Below, piece by piece: positions 1 through 7,833 of a stretch of DNA of 15,981 nucleotides. The DNA lies in the NCBI GenBank assembly GCA_015662785.1, contig DQTM01000106.1, positions 1-15,981 on the forward strand. The letters run 5' to 3'. The stretch's first letter is position 1; every line of letters starts with the position of its first letter. A model generated the notes under the pieces. It had not been told where the DNA came from. It made no database searches and saw nothing but the letters and a program-made list of their open reading frames with translations. The DNA comes from Sulfurospirillum arcachonense. Lineage in GTDB: Bacteria; Campylobacterota; Campylobacteria; Campylobacterales; Sulfurospirillaceae. The translations under genes were made by a program, and so were the position numbers.

Positions 1-1
1 A

Positions 2-613
2 ATTCTTTGCGTTGAGGATGAACCTCAAGCTTTGGCACAACTTGAACTCTCTTTAGAAAGCTTTTGTAAAGAGCTTTACTGTGCCAAAGATGGTATGGAT
101 GCTCTGGAAGTTTTAAAAGAGAATGAAATTGACGCCGTTATTACTGATTTGAATATGCCTCGTCTTGATGGACTTGGGCTTTTAGATATTATAAAACAGA
201 AGTATAAAAAAACAATAGTCATCATTGTAACAGCACACTCAGAGAGCAACTACCTTCTTAAAGCAATAGAGTTAAAAGCAGATGGATATATACTAAAACC
301 TCTAAATCTTCAAGAGCTTTTTTCACTTATTATCAAAAATGCAGGTTCAAAATACTTTAAAAATGAGCTAGATAGTAAAAATTCACTTTTGAAGATACTA
401 AGAACTATTGGCGGTAAAAGAGTTCAAATTATAGAGCATATTTTTAACAATATCAACGAAGACAATCAATTTATAGGTACTTATGATGATATAACAGCTA
501 AACTAAATGCTAGTAAGCCAACTGTAGTAAACACTTTTAAAGTGCTTATAGAAGATGGCATACTATCACGTGTTAAAAATGGGCAGTATAAACTAACCGA
601 TAATATTATCTAA
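2..613 (+). CDS. Response regulator, receiver + RepL-like winged helix (5' end outside window)
   Basis: The reading frame is open from base 2 and the receiver domain begins at once (ILCVEDEPQAL), so the true start lies just upstream of the window; the internal TTG at 32 is not the start. The receiver has the acidic pair E5/D6 (fragment numbering), the phospho-acceptor Asp at bases 146-148 in DLNMP, the conserved Thr in IVTAHS and the Lys in YILKP. After a linker, the last ~75 residues (from about GGKRVQIIEHIF to the end) look like a winged helix: IGTYDDITAKLNASKPTVVN resembles the helix-turn-helix of the plasmid replication/copy-control family RepL, and ILSRVKNGQYKL fits the wing. It is probably a DNA-binding response regulator; partner kinase and targets are not visible. 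Its stop overlaps the 3' end of convergent sppA by 8 bases. The receiver call is firm; the RepL likeness is pattern recognition only. Confidence 0.88.
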   Translation: MLCVEDEPQALAQLELSLESFCKELYCAKDGMDALEVLKENEIDAVITDLNMPRLDGLGLLDIIKQKYKKTIVIIVTAHSESNYLLKAIELKADGYILKPLNLQELFSLIIKNAGSKYFKNELDSKNSLLKILRTIGGKRVQIIEHIFNNINEDNQFIGTYDDITAKLNASKPTVVNTFKVLIEDGILSRVKNGQYKLTDNII

Positions 614-1457
614 GATAACTACTAAAGTTAAAAATAGGAAAAGACGCAGTAGTTTTTAACTCTTTTATGAAGGTGTCAAACTCACTTGGTTTTTGCCATA
701 TTGGAAATTCTACTCCGCTTATTTCTTCAACTTCTTTTTGAGCTATATACAAAGAACCAACTTCATCAATAAGACCTCTGTCCTTTGCTTTTTGAGCTAT
801 AAATACTCTTGCATTTGCAAACTCTTTTGCATCTTCTTTTTTAAGACCTCTTGCATTAGCTACGTCTGTTATAAAAAGCTCATATGCATCACCAATAAGC
901 TCTTCAAGTGCACCTCTTTCTTTAGGTGTCCACTCTCTTGTAAACGTTCCCATTTGTTTGTATTCACCAGCGGTTATAATTTGTTCGCTGATTCCAAGCT
1001 TATCTGCAAGTTGTTTGATGTTAGGTGCTTGAAATAAAACTCCAATAGAACCTATAAAAGCCCCTGGGTTTGCGATAATCTTTTTAGTCCAGATTGAAGC
1101 GTAGTAACTTCCACTTGTCATACTCCCACTTGCGTATGCTATGACTGGTTTTAATTCATTGAGCCTTTTTATAGCCATACTAAGCTCGATTGATGGAGCA
1201 AGTGCACCACCAGGAGAGTCAACTTGAAGAAGAACTCCTTTGATGTTACTATCCAGTGCTGCATTCTCTATATCTGCTAAAATTTTGTCTATATTAGTTA
1301 TTTGTCCTTCTATTCTTATAGTAGTAAGATTTGGTTGAGCAAGAGTATCTTCACTAAAAGGGTTAAAGATAAAAAGTAGTAGTGTTATAAAAAGCATTGC
1401 TTTAAAGTGATTATTTATGTAACTTATAACATTCCCAATCCAACGAAATATAAACAT
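606..1457 (-). CDS. sppA: Signal peptide peptidase SppA (S49 family)
   Basis: This is a membrane-anchored serine protease of 283 residues, the short single-domain form, expected to degrade cleaved signal peptides at the membrane. A hydrophobic segment at about 20-32 (AMLFITLLLFIF) acts as the N-terminal anchor. The S49 core follows: VDSPGGA at 79-85, the nucleophile Ser115 in ASGSMTSGSYYAS, GSIGVLFQ, and the general-base Lys167 in TAGEYKQMG. This Ser/Lys dyad arrangement matches the Bacillus-type SppA. The ATG overlaps the TAA of the upstream deaminase gene by one base (1457), and GGAG lies 8 bases before it, so the two are probably co-transcribed and coupled. The C. jejuni pair Cj0067/Cj0068 has the same arrangement. 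The 3' end overlaps the convergent response regulator gene (606-613). Confidence 0.93.
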   Translation of the reverse strand: MFIFRWIGNVISYINNHFKAMLFITLLLFIFNPFSEDTLAQPNLTTIRIEGQITNIDKILADIENAALDSNIKGVLLQVDSPGGALAPSIELSMAIKRLNELKPVIAYASGSMTSGSYYASIWTKKIIANPGAFIGSIGVLFQAPNIKQLADKLGISEQIITAGEYKQMGTFTREWTPKERGALEELIGDAYELFITDVANARGLKKEDAKEFANARVFIAQKAKDRGLIDEVGSLYIAQKEVEEISGVEFPIWQKPSEFDTFIKELKTTASFPIFNFSSYLR

Positions 1458-2677
1458 TATATTTTCTCCCCTGCAACATAAGTTGCTTTTGTAAATTTTG
1501 TATGTAAAATCAATTCTAGCGCAATATCTTCAATATTTTCTAAATCGTCTTGAACTTCACATACAATAAAATCTGCAAATTTATCTTTTGAGATTTCTCC
1601 ACAGTTTAAATTTAAAGCTTTTGCTCCATTACATGTAGACATCTTTATAAGAAGTGGAGCAAGTTTGTTTAAATCACCTTTGAAGTGCATCATCAAAGCT
1701 GCTCTCATTTCATCCCAAAGATTCAATGATATGTTTGAGCTTAGTCCGTCAGTTCCTAGATTTAACATTGTTTTATCTATATTCTCAATTTCAAGTCTCC
1801 CGATACCAAGAAGTCTATTGGAAACAGGGCAATGAGTCACACTTCCGCCTATGTTTTTTATCTCTTCTAACTCTTTCTTATTTGCTTGAACACAGTGTGT
1901 AAAAAGAGTCTTTGTTCCATAAAAGAGGTCTATATAATCATTAGCACTACTCATAGGACGCGAATTTGGAGCAAAGTTGTTAAAGAAGTCATTGAACTCT
2001 CCTTTGCCACTATCAATCCACTCTCTTTCAGCTTGTGATTCCATAAAGTGAGTAGAAACAACATAACCCTTTTTTCGAGCAATATCAAGAGCATTACGAG
2101 CCAACATAGGGTGAGTTGAGTAAGGAGAGTGAATTGCGATAGCAGGAATCAATCTTTCATTTTCGTTATCTTCTGTCACTCTTAGTCGTGATTTGAAATC
2201 TTCAAAAAGTATATCAACACTATTGGGTTGGCTTCCTAAAATTTCAGTAAAAAACACAACTCTTTGAGGAGTTTTATAGCAAGCATCAAAATCATTACCA
2301 AAACTACTAATAGCTCCAAAAGTAGTAGTTCCACTCTTTTGCATAATTTTTAGTTGTTTTTCTATAACTTCGTCGTTACAAGTTGAGAGTAGATCATCTC
2401 GTTTAGCTATCACTGAATTCAACCAAGTCATAAAATTACCATACTTCAAAGAACTTTTGTTAGAACTGAACTCAAGATGAACATGAGTATTTATGAGTCC
2501 AGGCATTAAAACAGAGTTTTTAGGAAGCTCAATCACTTCAGCTTCAGGGTATTTTTGACTCAAATTTTCCAATTTATCTATATCTAAGATAGTTTTATCA
2601 AAACAGACAGCACTATTTGTTAGTATCTCAAATTTGTCGTTACATGTAAGGATGTAACTTGCACTTATTATCTTCAA
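1457..2677 (-). CDS. mqnX: Amidohydrolase, probable aminofutalosine deaminase
   Basis: This is a 406-residue metal-dependent deaminase of the COG0402 amidohydrolase superfamily. Visible ligand motifs are NTHVHLEF (H65, H67), IHSPYSTHP, STHFMESQAERE with its His and Glu, THCPVSNRLLG, and the metal Asp in NLGTDGLSSN. Campylobacterota make menaquinone by the futalosine route, and members of this subgroup (for example Nis_0429 of Nitratiruptor, as I recall) deaminate 6-amino-6-deoxyfutalosine; that specificity is inferred from lineage and from neighbourhood shared with C. jejuni Cj0067. Methylthioadenosine or S-adenosylhomocysteine deaminase is the main alternative. The start is TTG at 2677..2675, chosen because AGGA sits 7 bases upstream and the protein begins with the expected beta-strand MKIISASYIL. 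The TAA overlaps the sppA ATG by one base. Confidence 0.8.
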   Translation of the reverse strand: MKIISASYILTCNDKFEILTNSAVCFDKTILDIDKLENLSQKYPEAEVIELPKNSVLMPGLINTHVHLEFSSNKSSLKYGNFMTWLNSVIAKRDDLLSTCNDEVIEKQLKIMQKSGTTTFGAISSFGNDFDACYKTPQRVVFFTEILGSQPNSVDILFEDFKSRLRVTEDNENERLIPAIAIHSPYSTHPMLARNALDIARKKGYVVSTHFMESQAEREWIDSGKGEFNDFFNNFAPNSRPMSSANDYIDLFYGTKTLFTHCVQANKKELEEIKNIGGSVTHCPVSNRLLGIGRLEIENIDKTMLNLGTDGLSSNISLNLWDEMRAALMMHFKGDLNKLAPLLIKMSTCNGAKALNLNCGEISKDKFADFIVCEVQDDLENIEDIALELILHTKFTKATYVAGEKI

Positions 2678-2700
2678 ATTTTTTCCTATATTTTTGTTTT

Positions 2701-2706
2701 AGTATA
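2701..2706 (-). promoter_or_regulatory. Putative -10 element for mqnX-sppA
   Basis: Read on the minus strand, 2706..2701 is TATACT, preceded by TTTTGA, and lies about 25 bases before the TTG start of the deaminase gene. Campylobacterota sigma-70 promoters usually rely on a good -10 in AT-rich DNA without a clear -35, so this is plausible. The whole gap 2678-2833 is very AT-rich, so chance matches are easy. Confidence 0.35.
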
Positions 2707-2771
2707 TCAAAATAACTCAGTTTTTATTTATTGCTTAATTATAATTACTCCTAAGCCTTAGAATTATTTGG

Positions 2772-2800
2772 TTGCTTAAATGGTTCAATTATGATAAAAT
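2772..2800 (+). promoter_or_regulatory. Putative promoter of the secreted protein gene
   Basis: TTGCTT (2772-2777) and TAAAAT (2795-2800) are separated by 17 bases, about 33 bases before the ATG at 2834. TATGAT at 2790-2795 is an alternative -10. A run of nine A (2812-2820) lies in the presumed leader, followed by the purine-rich AAGAAGAG ribosome site. An 11-base near-palindrome, CTAAGCCTTAG, lies just upstream around 2754-2764. Confidence 0.4.
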
Positions 2801-2833
2801 AATGTATATTTAAAAAAAAATAAAGAAGAGAAA

Positions 2834-3661
2834 ATGAATAAAAAAATGTGGAATCTGTCGCTATTTATAATTACGTTTGTATCAAATACTGTATTTGCAG
2901 GAGATATTACAAAATCCTCTTTAGACCAATTAATGTCCCTTTCCGGACTTAATAAACAAATTACAGAATATCCTAAAATGGTAAATGCAGGAATGAATGA
3001 AGCAAGACAAATGGGAGCAAAAATACCTAAGGATGAGTTTGATGCGATGCAAGTAGCTGTACAAAGTTCTTTTAAACCCTCAGCAATGCTTGCAGTAATT
3101 AGTGCAAAGATTAAAAAAGACATATCTGAACCAGATGCTAAAGAACTTCTGACTTGGTATAAGTCTGATATTGGAAGAGTGATTACAAAAGCTGAAGAGG
3201 ATGCAACTACACCTACTGGATATCAAAATATGATATCGCAAGCCCAATCACTTTTTGCTGATAAAGAACGCTTGAATTATGCTCTTAAAATAGAGAGTCT
3301 GTTTAATGCTACTGATATGGCGATGAAAATACAGAATAGAACTAGTCTAGCTGTATATTCTGCTATAACTCAATCTACAAACCCATATAAACCAATAGAG
3401 ATAGCAGAATTTAAAAAACAGATGGCTGCTCAAGAAGAAAAAATGAGAGCAAATATGAAACAATTTATTGTTCTTTCTTTTATCTATAGTTATAAAGATT
3501 TAGATTTTGCAAGTATTGAAAAATATATTACTTTTTTAGAAAAAGATAAAACAAAAAAATTCAATCAAAGTACAATGTATGGCATTGAAAGTGCACTTAT
3601 GGACTCTGTTGATAAATTAGCTGCATCATTAGCAGTAGTTAGAAAAAAATTTTCCAATTAG
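2834..3661 (+). CDS. Secreted/periplasmic protein of unknown function
   Basis: I do not recognise a function for this 275-residue protein. It begins with a clear signal peptide (MNKKMWNLSLFIITFVSNTVFA, then GDI), so the product should be exported, and no later membrane segment is visible. The mature part is helical and charged. The stretch around ELLTWYKSDIGRVITKAEE resembles the 'WYkSdiGr/FYeSPeGk' signature of DUF2059-type proteins, which are periplasmic and poorly characterised; this is a weak match by eye. A second similar charged helix follows near DLDFASIEKYITFLEKDKTKKF, hinting at an internal duplication. ATG 2834 follows AAGAAGAGAAA. It is single, flanked by a divergent deaminase operon upstream and a convergent M23 gene downstream with a 4-base stop overlap (3658-3661). 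Confidence 0.8.
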   Translation: MNKKMWNLSLFIITFVSNTVFAGDITKSSLDQLMSLSGLNKQITEYPKMVNAGMNEARQMGAKIPKDEFDAMQVAVQSSFKPSAMLAVISAKIKKDISEPDAKELLTWYKSDIGRVITKAEEDATTPTGYQNMISQAQSLFADKERLNYALKIESLFNATDMAMKIQNRTSLAVYSAITQSTNPYKPIEIAEFKKQMAAQEEKMRANMKQFIVLSFIYSYKDLDFASIEKYITFLEKDKTKKFNQSTMYGIESALMDSVDKLAASLAVVRKKFSN

Positions 3662-4461
3662 AACAATGAATTTATTTTCTTTATAAAATCTAAAGGATCT
3701 ATTTTTTTAGACTCTATTATGATTGAGAAGTGCAAGTGAGGCCCGGTGACTCTTCCTGTGGCTCCACTTAGTCCTAAGGCTTCTCCTCGCTTTACAAATT
3801 CTCCCTCTTTTACGTTGATTTTGCTTAGGTGGGAGTATGAACTGTATATGCCTTCTCCGTGGTCGACTATGACTGCATTTCCTGAGTAGTATCTCTCACT
3901 TGCTACTACTACAACGCCGTCATTTACTGTTTTTAGTGTTGTTCCTGTAGGAGCTCTGAAATCTGTTCCTGAGTGAAAGCCTTTTAATGAGCCGTTATAT
4001 ATTCTTGCATTTCCATAGTTGCTTGTTATTTTAGAGTTTAGTGGCATTAAAAATGGTTTTTTCCAGTAACGTTCTTTTGTTACAGTAGCATATACTTTTT
4101 TAGATTCAAGGTACTCTTTCCAAATTCTATTTTCTGCACTTTTTGGTGGCTTTACTTTTTTGGGATTTACTTTCATAGTCTCTTTTTTATATTTTCCTTG
4201 CTTTACATGTAGAACTATTTTTTCACTTTTGTTACCCTCTACATGTAAGAGTTTTATCTCTTTGAGTTTTGTTTTATAAGCTATTGGTAAAAGTACAAAA
4301 TAACTATCTTTTTTGATAGGATGTTTTAGTAAAGATAACTCTTTATTGTCCTTTAAAACTTGGCTATTTTCACTTACTTCTAACAAAAAAGTTTTTCCAT
4401 TTGTAACTTCATACGCAAATATATTTGTTAAAAACAAAAAAATTAAAAAAACTCTACTCAT
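3658..4461 (-). CDS. M23 family metallo-endopeptidase (LytM-type)
   Basis: This is an exported zinc endopeptidase expected to cut peptidoglycan cross-links, 267 residues long. The catalytic domain occupies the C-terminal ~120 residues: GFHSGTDFRAPTGT holds the HxxxD zinc ligands, YSSYSHLSKI the conserved His-Leu, and GPHLHFSI the HxH motif. The N-terminal MSRVFLIFLFLTNIFA is a signal peptide, followed by a ~120-residue Lys-rich linker domain. I place the start at ATG 4461..4459 because AGGA (4470..4467) stands 5 bases before it and the signal peptide then begins normally; a longer reading to 4515 would place 18 extra residues before the signal peptide and run into the aroQ promoter. In Campylobacterota such enzymes can set helical cell shape (Pgp3/Csd families), but I cannot assign this one to a shape gene. 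Confidence 0.9.
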   Translation of the reverse strand: MSRVFLIFLFLTNIFAYEVTNGKTFLLEVSENSQVLKDNKELSLLKHPIKKDSYFVLLPIAYKTKLKEIKLLHVEGNKSEKIVLHVKQGKYKKETMKVNPKKVKPPKSAENRIWKEYLESKKVYATVTKERYWKKPFLMPLNSKITSNYGNARIYNGSLKGFHSGTDFRAPTGTTLKTVNDGVVVVASERYYSGNAVIVDHGEGIYSSYSHLSKINVKEGEFVKRGEALGLSGATGRVTGPHLHFSIIIESKKIDPLDFIKKINSLF

Positions 4462-4486
4462 AATCATCCTTTTACTATTATTTTTG

Positions 4487-4492
4487 TATAAT
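4487..4492 (+). promoter_or_regulatory. -10 element of the aroQ-flagellar operon
   Basis: A perfect TATAAT preceded by TTTTTG lies about 27 bases before the aroQ ATG, in the 57-base divergent gap 4462-4518. This is the only promoter-like sequence I can point to before the long plus-strand run. The same bases read on the other strand give TATTAT (4493..4488), a plausible -10 for the M23 gene, so the two promoters would overlap and could interfere. Confidence 0.6.
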
Positions 4493-4518
4493 ACCCTAAA
4501 TTTACATAAAGGCAATTA

Positions 4519-5004
4519 ATGAAAGTAGTAGTAATACAAGGACCAAATTTAAATCTTCTAGGTCATCGTGAGCAAAATATCTATGGACCGATGAAACTTG
4601 AAGAGATTCATACTCAAATGGAGAGTATCGCTAAACAAAACAATATGGAAATAGAATTTTTTCAGTCAAACCTAGAAGGCGAAATAGTTGATAGAGTTCA
4701 AGAGTGTATTGGTGATGCAGATGGTATCATTATCAACCCAGCAGCTTATACGCATACTTCGATAGCTATTCGTGATGCAATTTCAGCGGCAGCTATGCCA
4801 ACAGTTGAAGTTCACATTAGTAACATAAATAGACGTGAAGAGTTTAGAGCTAAATCTTTAACAGCTCCAGTTTGTACTGGTCAGATTGTTGGATTTGGAC
4901 CATTTGGTTACCATCTAGCGATGATCTCTATGACTCAAATTTTGGGTGAAATCGACGCACAAAAACAAGCTCAAGCAGCAGCTCAGGCAAAAGTAGAAGC
5001 GTAG
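4519..5004 (+). CDS. aroQ: 3-dehydroquinate dehydratase, type II
   Basis: This enzyme converts 3-dehydroquinate to 3-dehydroshikimate (third step of the shikimate pathway) in the cytoplasm, normally as a dodecamer. Visible active-site features: GPNLNLLGHRE with Arg17, the catalytic Tyr22 in IYG, NPAAYTHTS at 73-81, and the general acid His99 in VEVHISNINRREEFR. At 161 residues it is a normal type II length, plus an Ala/Gln-rich tail (DAQKQAQAAAQAKVEA) that is longer than usual and probably disordered. ATG 4519 has AAGG upstream at a spacing of about 6. It opens the plus-strand run; the next ATG is 2 bases after the stop. The aroQ-peptidase-folK-flhF order is as in H. pylori. Confidence 0.95.
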   Translation: MKVVVIQGPNLNLLGHREQNIYGPMKLEEIHTQMESIAKQNNMEIEFFQSNLEGEIVDRVQECIGDADGIIINPAAYTHTSIAIRDAISAAAMPTVEVHISNINRREEFRAKSLTAPVCTGQIVGFGPFGYHLAMISMTQILGEIDAQKQAQAAAQAKVEA

Positions 5005-5006
5005 TA

Positions 5007-6038
5007 ATGAACTACATTTTAAAAGATGAAAACGCTGTTTTTTATGAGTGCGGTTTCTCTTGTGATAATGTTGTTTTTTTAAAGTTTGGAAACGAAGCTT
5101 TTTTTATAACGGATTCAAGATACGATACAGAAGCAAATGAGTACATAAAAGACGCAGAGGTTATTATAACTGAGCGCCGTGATATGTTCCCAAAAGTAAG
5201 AGAGCTTATAAAAAATGCAAAAATTAAAGAGCTTATTTTTAACCCAAGTGAGTGGAGTCTTCACGCTTATGAAGAGTTTACAAAAGATATTGATGATGTA
5301 GAGTTTAAGCGAGTAGCTAATTTTTCTCAGCAAAAACGTATCATAAAGAGTGCAGATGAGCTTGATATATTGAGAAAAGCCTCTGAAATTGGTGCTAAAG
5401 CATTTGATAATTTTGCGAAGTTTTTAAATGAATCTGGCTTACATGTAACCGAGCAAAGACTTCATTTTGAGGCAGAAAACATACTAAAAAACTATGGTGA
5501 ATTTGGTTTGAGTTTTTCTCCTATACTTGGAGTAAACAAAAATGCAGCCAAGTGTCATGCTCTTCCTCTTCTTGACACTTTAGATAAAGGAGATTTGATT
5601 CTTTTTGATGCTGGTGTCACTTATAAAGGATACTGTTCGGATAGAACAAGAACAGCAGAGTTTGACCAAAACCTAAACTTTAGTAAAACTCAAAAGTTTA
5701 ACAGTGCAAAGCGTCAAGAGATTTATGACATAGTTTTAAAGTCTCAAGAAGCAGGAATTAAAAAAGCAAGAGCAGGTGTAAAAGCTTGTGAAGTAGACAA
5801 GGCTTGTAGAGAAGTGATTGAAAAAGCTGGATATGGTGAATGGTTTATCCACTCAACTGGTCATGGTGTTGGACTTGACATCCATGAGCTTCCTGTTATT
5901 TCAAAAACAAGTGAAACAGTTCTTGAAGAGGGAATGGTTTTGACAATTGAGCCGGGAATTTACCTGCCAGAAGAGTTTGGAGTTCGCATAGAAGATACTT
6001 TGATAATTACAAGCGGTGAAGCTGAGGTAATAGGCTAA
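5007..6038 (+). CDS. M24 family aminopeptidase (Xaa-Pro type)
   Basis: This is a cytoplasmic dimetal aminopeptidase of 343 residues, likely removing the residue before a proline or cutting Xaa-Pro dipeptides. All five metal ligands can be placed: Asp201 (LFDAGVTYKG), Asp212 (CSDRTRT), His286 (STGHGVGLDIHELP), Glu315 (TIEPGIY) and Glu329 (VRIEDT). The first ~115 residues form the short creatinase/prolidase N-terminal domain. The H. pylori counterpart in the same position (HP1037) is annotated as a proline peptidase; I leave the symbol blank because PepP and PepQ specificity cannot be told apart by eye. The ATG is 2 bases after the aroQ stop with only weak Shine-Dalgarno likeness, so re-initiation is likely. 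The folK ATG follows 2 bases after its stop. Confidence 0.92.
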   Translation: MNYILKDENAVFYECGFSCDNVVFLKFGNEAFFITDSRYDTEANEYIKDAEVIITERRDMFPKVRELIKNAKIKELIFNPSEWSLHAYEEFTKDIDDVEFKRVANFSQQKRIIKSADELDILRKASEIGAKAFDNFAKFLNESGLHVTEQRLHFEAENILKNYGEFGLSFSPILGVNKNAAKCHALPLLDTLDKGDLILFDAGVTYKGYCSDRTRTAEFDQNLNFSKTQKFNSAKRQEIYDIVLKSQEAGIKKARAGVKACEVDKACREVIEKAGYGEWFIHSTGHGVGLDIHELPVISKTSETVLEEGMVLTIEPGIYLPEEFGVRIEDTLIITSGEAEVIG

Positions 6039-6040
6039 TA

Positions 6041-6565
6041 ATGCAGTTTTTTTATGATAGGTTTTTTCCAATCATAAAAAGAGATAATAAAAGCTACAAA
6101 TACGAAGCAGTTGTAGGCATAGGTGGTAATGAAGGAGATGTACGTAGAAGATTTAGAAGTCTTTACATGTACATGATGAGAAGTTCGCTTGTAAGCATAA
6201 GTGAAACTTCTCCAGTTCTTCAAAACCCACCTTTTGGCTACTTAGACCAGAAAGATTTTTACAATGCGATTATGGTTGTAAGAACGTCATTAAGCCCAAA
6301 GGCATTTTTAAAATTTCTTTTACATGTAGAGAAGATATTTGGACGAAAAAGAAGTTTTAAAAATGCCCCAAGAACTCTTGATTTAGATTTGATATTTTAT
6401 GAAAATGTTAAAATCAAGAGCAAATCGTTGAGTGTTCCACATCCTAGTTGGAGCAAAAGAGAGTCGGTAGTGCTACCACTATCAAAAATAAAAGGAGCGG
6501 GACTGGTTGCTTTTGCAAGGCAAAAGATACCTGTACCCGACATCAAAAAAGGAAGATATAGGTGA
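6041..6565 (+). CDS. folK: 6-hydroxymethyl-7,8-dihydropterin pyrophosphokinase
   Basis: HPPK transfers pyrophosphate from ATP to 6-hydroxymethyl-dihydropterin in folate synthesis. The family landmarks are present: VVGIGGNEGD (usually GLGSNLGD), PPFGYLDQKDFYNAIM (the 'Q..FlN' region), and RKRSFKNAPRTLDLDLIFY with the two magnesium-binding Asp residues in DLDL, then VPHPSWSKRESVVLPL. At 174 residues it carries about 24 residues before the first core strand, more than the usual HPPK, but there is no later Met or alternative start before the core. It starts 2 bases after the peptidase stop, and its TGA overlaps the GTG start of flhF (GTGA). C. jejuni and H. pylori also have folK immediately before flhF. 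Confidence 0.92.
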   Translation: MQFFYDRFFPIIKRDNKSYKYEAVVGIGGNEGDVRRRFRSLYMYMMRSSLVSISETSPVLQNPPFGYLDQKDFYNAIMVVRTSLSPKAFLKFLLHVEKIFGRKRSFKNAPRTLDLDLIFYENVKIKSKSLSVPHPSWSKRESVVLPLSKIKGAGLVAFARQKIPVPDIKKGRYR

Positions 6566-7833
6566 AATTTTTGACTTTTAGTGCCGCGACGCCAGCTGCT
6601 GCTTTAAAACAAGCTCAAATAGAGTGTGGTGAAGATGCTTTAGTGGTCAGTACAAAACAGGTGAAAAAAAAGACTCTTAATACTCCTGCTCTTTATGAGG
6701 TAGTTGTTGCTGTTGAAGATGCGAAAGTACAATCGGCCCCAAAGCGACCAGTGCGAACACAAAAAAGTACAGAAGATGTTCTCATAAACATTTCAGAAGC
6801 AGCAAAACAGATATCTCAGATAGCAAAAGTAACAGAGACAAATTTACCTTCTCGTCCTCATTCAAAAATATCAATTCAAGAGAAGAGAAAATCTAACGAT
6901 GATGTTGGAGACATAAAACAAGAGATAACAAAACTTGCAGACAAAATAAAGCTTATCCAAGAGATGTTTTGGGAAGAAAAATCTCCTGCAAGAAATAATC
7001 TTGCAATTCCACCAGAGTTTGCACAGATATATAAACTAGCAAAAATAAGCGGTATGGGAAGTGATCATCTTGATAACATAATGAAGCTTACACTCGAACA
7101 CATGCCTTCAAAAATGAGACACTCTAGTGAATCTGTAAAGCGTTATTTTCAAGTGCTTTTACGAAAGATGATTAGAGTACGTCACGAAAGAGAAGTGCCA
7201 AGAGGTGCAAAAAAACTTATTATGTTTGTTGGACCAACAGGTGTGGGAAAAACAACAACCATAGCTAAGTTAGCTGCTCGTTTTTCATATATAAAAGAGA
7301 AACGTGACAAAGTAGGAATCATCACACTTGATACATATAGAATTGGAGCAGTTGAACAACTTTTTCAATATGCAAAGATGATGAGACTTCCTATTGAAGA
7401 TGTTGTAGACCCAAGTGACTTTAACGACGCTCTTCGTTCACTTTCTCATTGTAATGTTATTTTGATTGACACTGTAGGAAGTTCACAGTACGACAAAGAT
7501 AAACTAGCAAAACTAAATCAGTTTATAAAAAATAGTGAGTATGAAATAGACGTAAACTTGGTGCTTTCAGCAGGGAGTAAACTAGAAGATTTAAAAGAGA
7601 TATACAAAAACTTCTCATTTTTAAACATAGATACACTGATTTTTACAAAGTTTGATGAAACTAAAGCTTTTGGAACAGTTTTTTCTTTAATACATGATAT
7701 AGATAGACCAGTGAGTTACTTCTCAGTAGGTCAAGAAGTACCAGATGATATAGAAGTAGCAAATAGTGACTTCTTAGTTAGGTGTATGTTAAATGGTTTT
7801 AAAAGGAAGCAAGATGCAAACTCAAGCAAATAA
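6562..7833 (+). CDS. flhF: Flagellar SRP-like GTPase FlhF
   Basis: FlhF is an SRP-family GTPase that marks where polar flagella are built and, in Campylobacter, is needed for sigma-54 flagellar gene expression. It has 423 residues: a basic N-terminal B domain starting with the characteristic MKFLTFSAATPAAALKQAQ, a disordered linker (about 55-115), the helical N domain, and the NG GTPase core with P-loop GPTGVGKTTT (224-233), LDTYRIGAVEQL (256-267), DTVGSS (303-308; DTAGR in most SRP GTPases) and TKFDE (362-366). The start is GTG at 6562, overlapping the folK stop; no ATG would keep the conserved N terminus. The last 20 bases overlap flhG, whose ribosome site lies inside flhF. Confidence 0.96.
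   Translation: MKFLTFSAATPAAALKQAQIECGEDALVVSTKQVKKKTLNTPALYEVVVAVEDAKVQSAPKRPVRTQKSTEDVLINISEAAKQISQIAKVTETNLPSRPHSKISIQEKRKSNDDVGDIKQEITKLADKIKLIQEMFWEEKSPARNNLAIPPEFAQIYKLAKISGMGSDHLDNIMKLTLEHMPSKMRHSSESVKRYFQVLLRKMIRVRHEREVPRGAKKLIMFVGPTGVGKTTTIAKLAARFSYIKEKRDKVGIITLDTYRIGAVEQLFQYAKMMRLPIEDVVDPSDFNDALRSLSHCNVILIDTVGSSQYDKDKLAKLNQFIKNSEYEIDVNLVLSAGSKLEDLKEIYKNFSFLNIDTLIFTKFDETKAFGTVFSLIHDIDRPVSYFSVGQEVPDDIEVANSDFLVRCMLNGFKRKQDANSSK

Noticed and set aside
4462..4515. 18-residue N-terminal extension of the M23 peptidase
   Set aside because: It would put basic residues before the signal peptide and cover the aroQ promoter, whereas ATG 4461 has a well-placed AGGA.
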